Part shown: positions 63,739 to 64,000 of the stretch, piece by piece
Layout: each line of letters starts with the position of its first letter
Numbering within the stretch: position 1 is the stretch's first letter
Source: Acinetobacter sp. ANC 4178
Lineage (GTDB): Bacteria; Pseudomonadota; Gammaproteobacteria; Pseudomonadales; Moraxellaceae
DNA length: 64,000 bases
Reading direction: 5' to 3'
Assembly (NCBI RefSeq): GCF_004331175.1
Contig: NZ_SJOD01000004.1
Location: forward strand, 186,001-250,000
Made by a program: the position numbers and the translations under genes
The notes under the pieces: generated by a model
Database searches by the model: none
What the model saw: the letters and a program-made list of their open reading frames with translations, nothing else
What the model was told of the DNA's origin: nothing

Positions 63739-64000
63739 ATGTTTCAAATTCGCCCGCTCCAAGAACAAGATAATCCTGCAATTGCCCACATTATTCGTGA
63801 AGTATCTAAAGAATTTGGTCTTGCACCTGAATCTGGCTTTGCTGTTGCAGACCCTATTTTAGACAATTTATATCAAGTCTATACTCAGCCCAATGCACAG
63901 TATTGGGTAATTGAAAATGCACAAGGTCAAATTTTAGGTGGTGGTGGGCTTTCGCCGCTTAGTGGTGATCATGCAACACTTGAAATTCAAAAGATGTACT
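63739..64000 (+). CDS. GNAT family N-acetyltransferase, 5' part (cut by window end)
   Basis: The frame opens at ATG 63739 and is still open at the window end (87 codons visible). The start FQIRPLQEQDNPAIAHIIREVSKEFG, then YWVIENAQGQILGGGGLSPL and the beginning of the acetyl-CoA strand (LEIQKMY), mark a GNAT protein. The acetyl-CoA loop lies beyond the window. Substrate unknown. Confidence 0.85.
   Translation, partial: MFQIRPLQEQDNPAIAHIIREVSKEFGLAPESGFAVADPILDNLYQVYTQPNAQYWVIENAQGQILGGGGLSPLSGDHATLEIQKMY

Overview
The window is a 64-kb piece of an Acinetobacter-type gammaproteobacterial chromosome. The assignment rests on low GC, short intergenic gaps and several genes typical of the genus: a fused mannitol-1-phosphate dehydrogenase/phosphatase (mtlD), cydP-cydA-cydB-cydX-ybgE, and clpS/clpA, argF, argC and pldA homologues in Acinetobacter form. 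It is chromosomal: it carries the initiator tRNA and many housekeeping genes. I could not run searches, so names come from motifs and family knowledge.

Layout. 1-8 kb is an accessory, partly decayed stretch: the 3' part of a Fic gene, a RidA-like relic, a TetR regulator with two matching operators, a frameshifted NAD(P)-binding relic running into an MFS exporter, a block of strong hairpins, an orphan TetR gene, a 26-bp relic of a Fic-gene 3' end, the acuR/acuI pair with two matching operators, and a VF530-family gene between two copies of a two-hairpin repeat. 8-13.8 kb holds an alpha/beta hydrolase, a persulfide-dioxygenase/YeeE-YedE sulfur operon, a two-gene cassette that looks like a zeta-type toxin module whose Walker A is broken by a frameshift, and a LysR regulator divergent from a CidA/LrgB pair. 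13.8-17.4 kb is a translationally coupled cobalamin lower-ligand operon (2H phosphoesterase, cobU, cobT, cobC, cobS), followed by mtlD.

19.9-23.1 kb has small conserved genes, tRNA-fMet, cspA, a lipoprotein and ybaK. 23.2-29.1 kb is a six-gene membrane-lipid cluster resembling ynbABCD with extra genes: CDP-alcohol phosphotransferase, hydrolase-methyltransferase fusion, PAP2-phosphatase/DSP-phosphatase fusion, small membrane protein, acyltransferase and CdsA-type cytidylyltransferase. This is the best candidate for an under-described system. 29.4-45 kb is mostly core: a CinA-like amidase, a TetR gene, argF, ynfA, clpA/clpS, argC, a GGDEF protein, a YgjP-type metalloprotease, rpiA, ilvA and a KtrAB potassium system.

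45-64 kb: pldA, an M16C peptidase, an adenosine-kinase/Rieske/membrane-protein run, the cytochrome bd operon behind a long AT-rich leader, aroC and prmB, an ABC1 kinase, two tandem acyl-CoA dehydrogenases of which the first lacks the usual catalytic glutamate, and the start of a GNAT gene cut by the window end.
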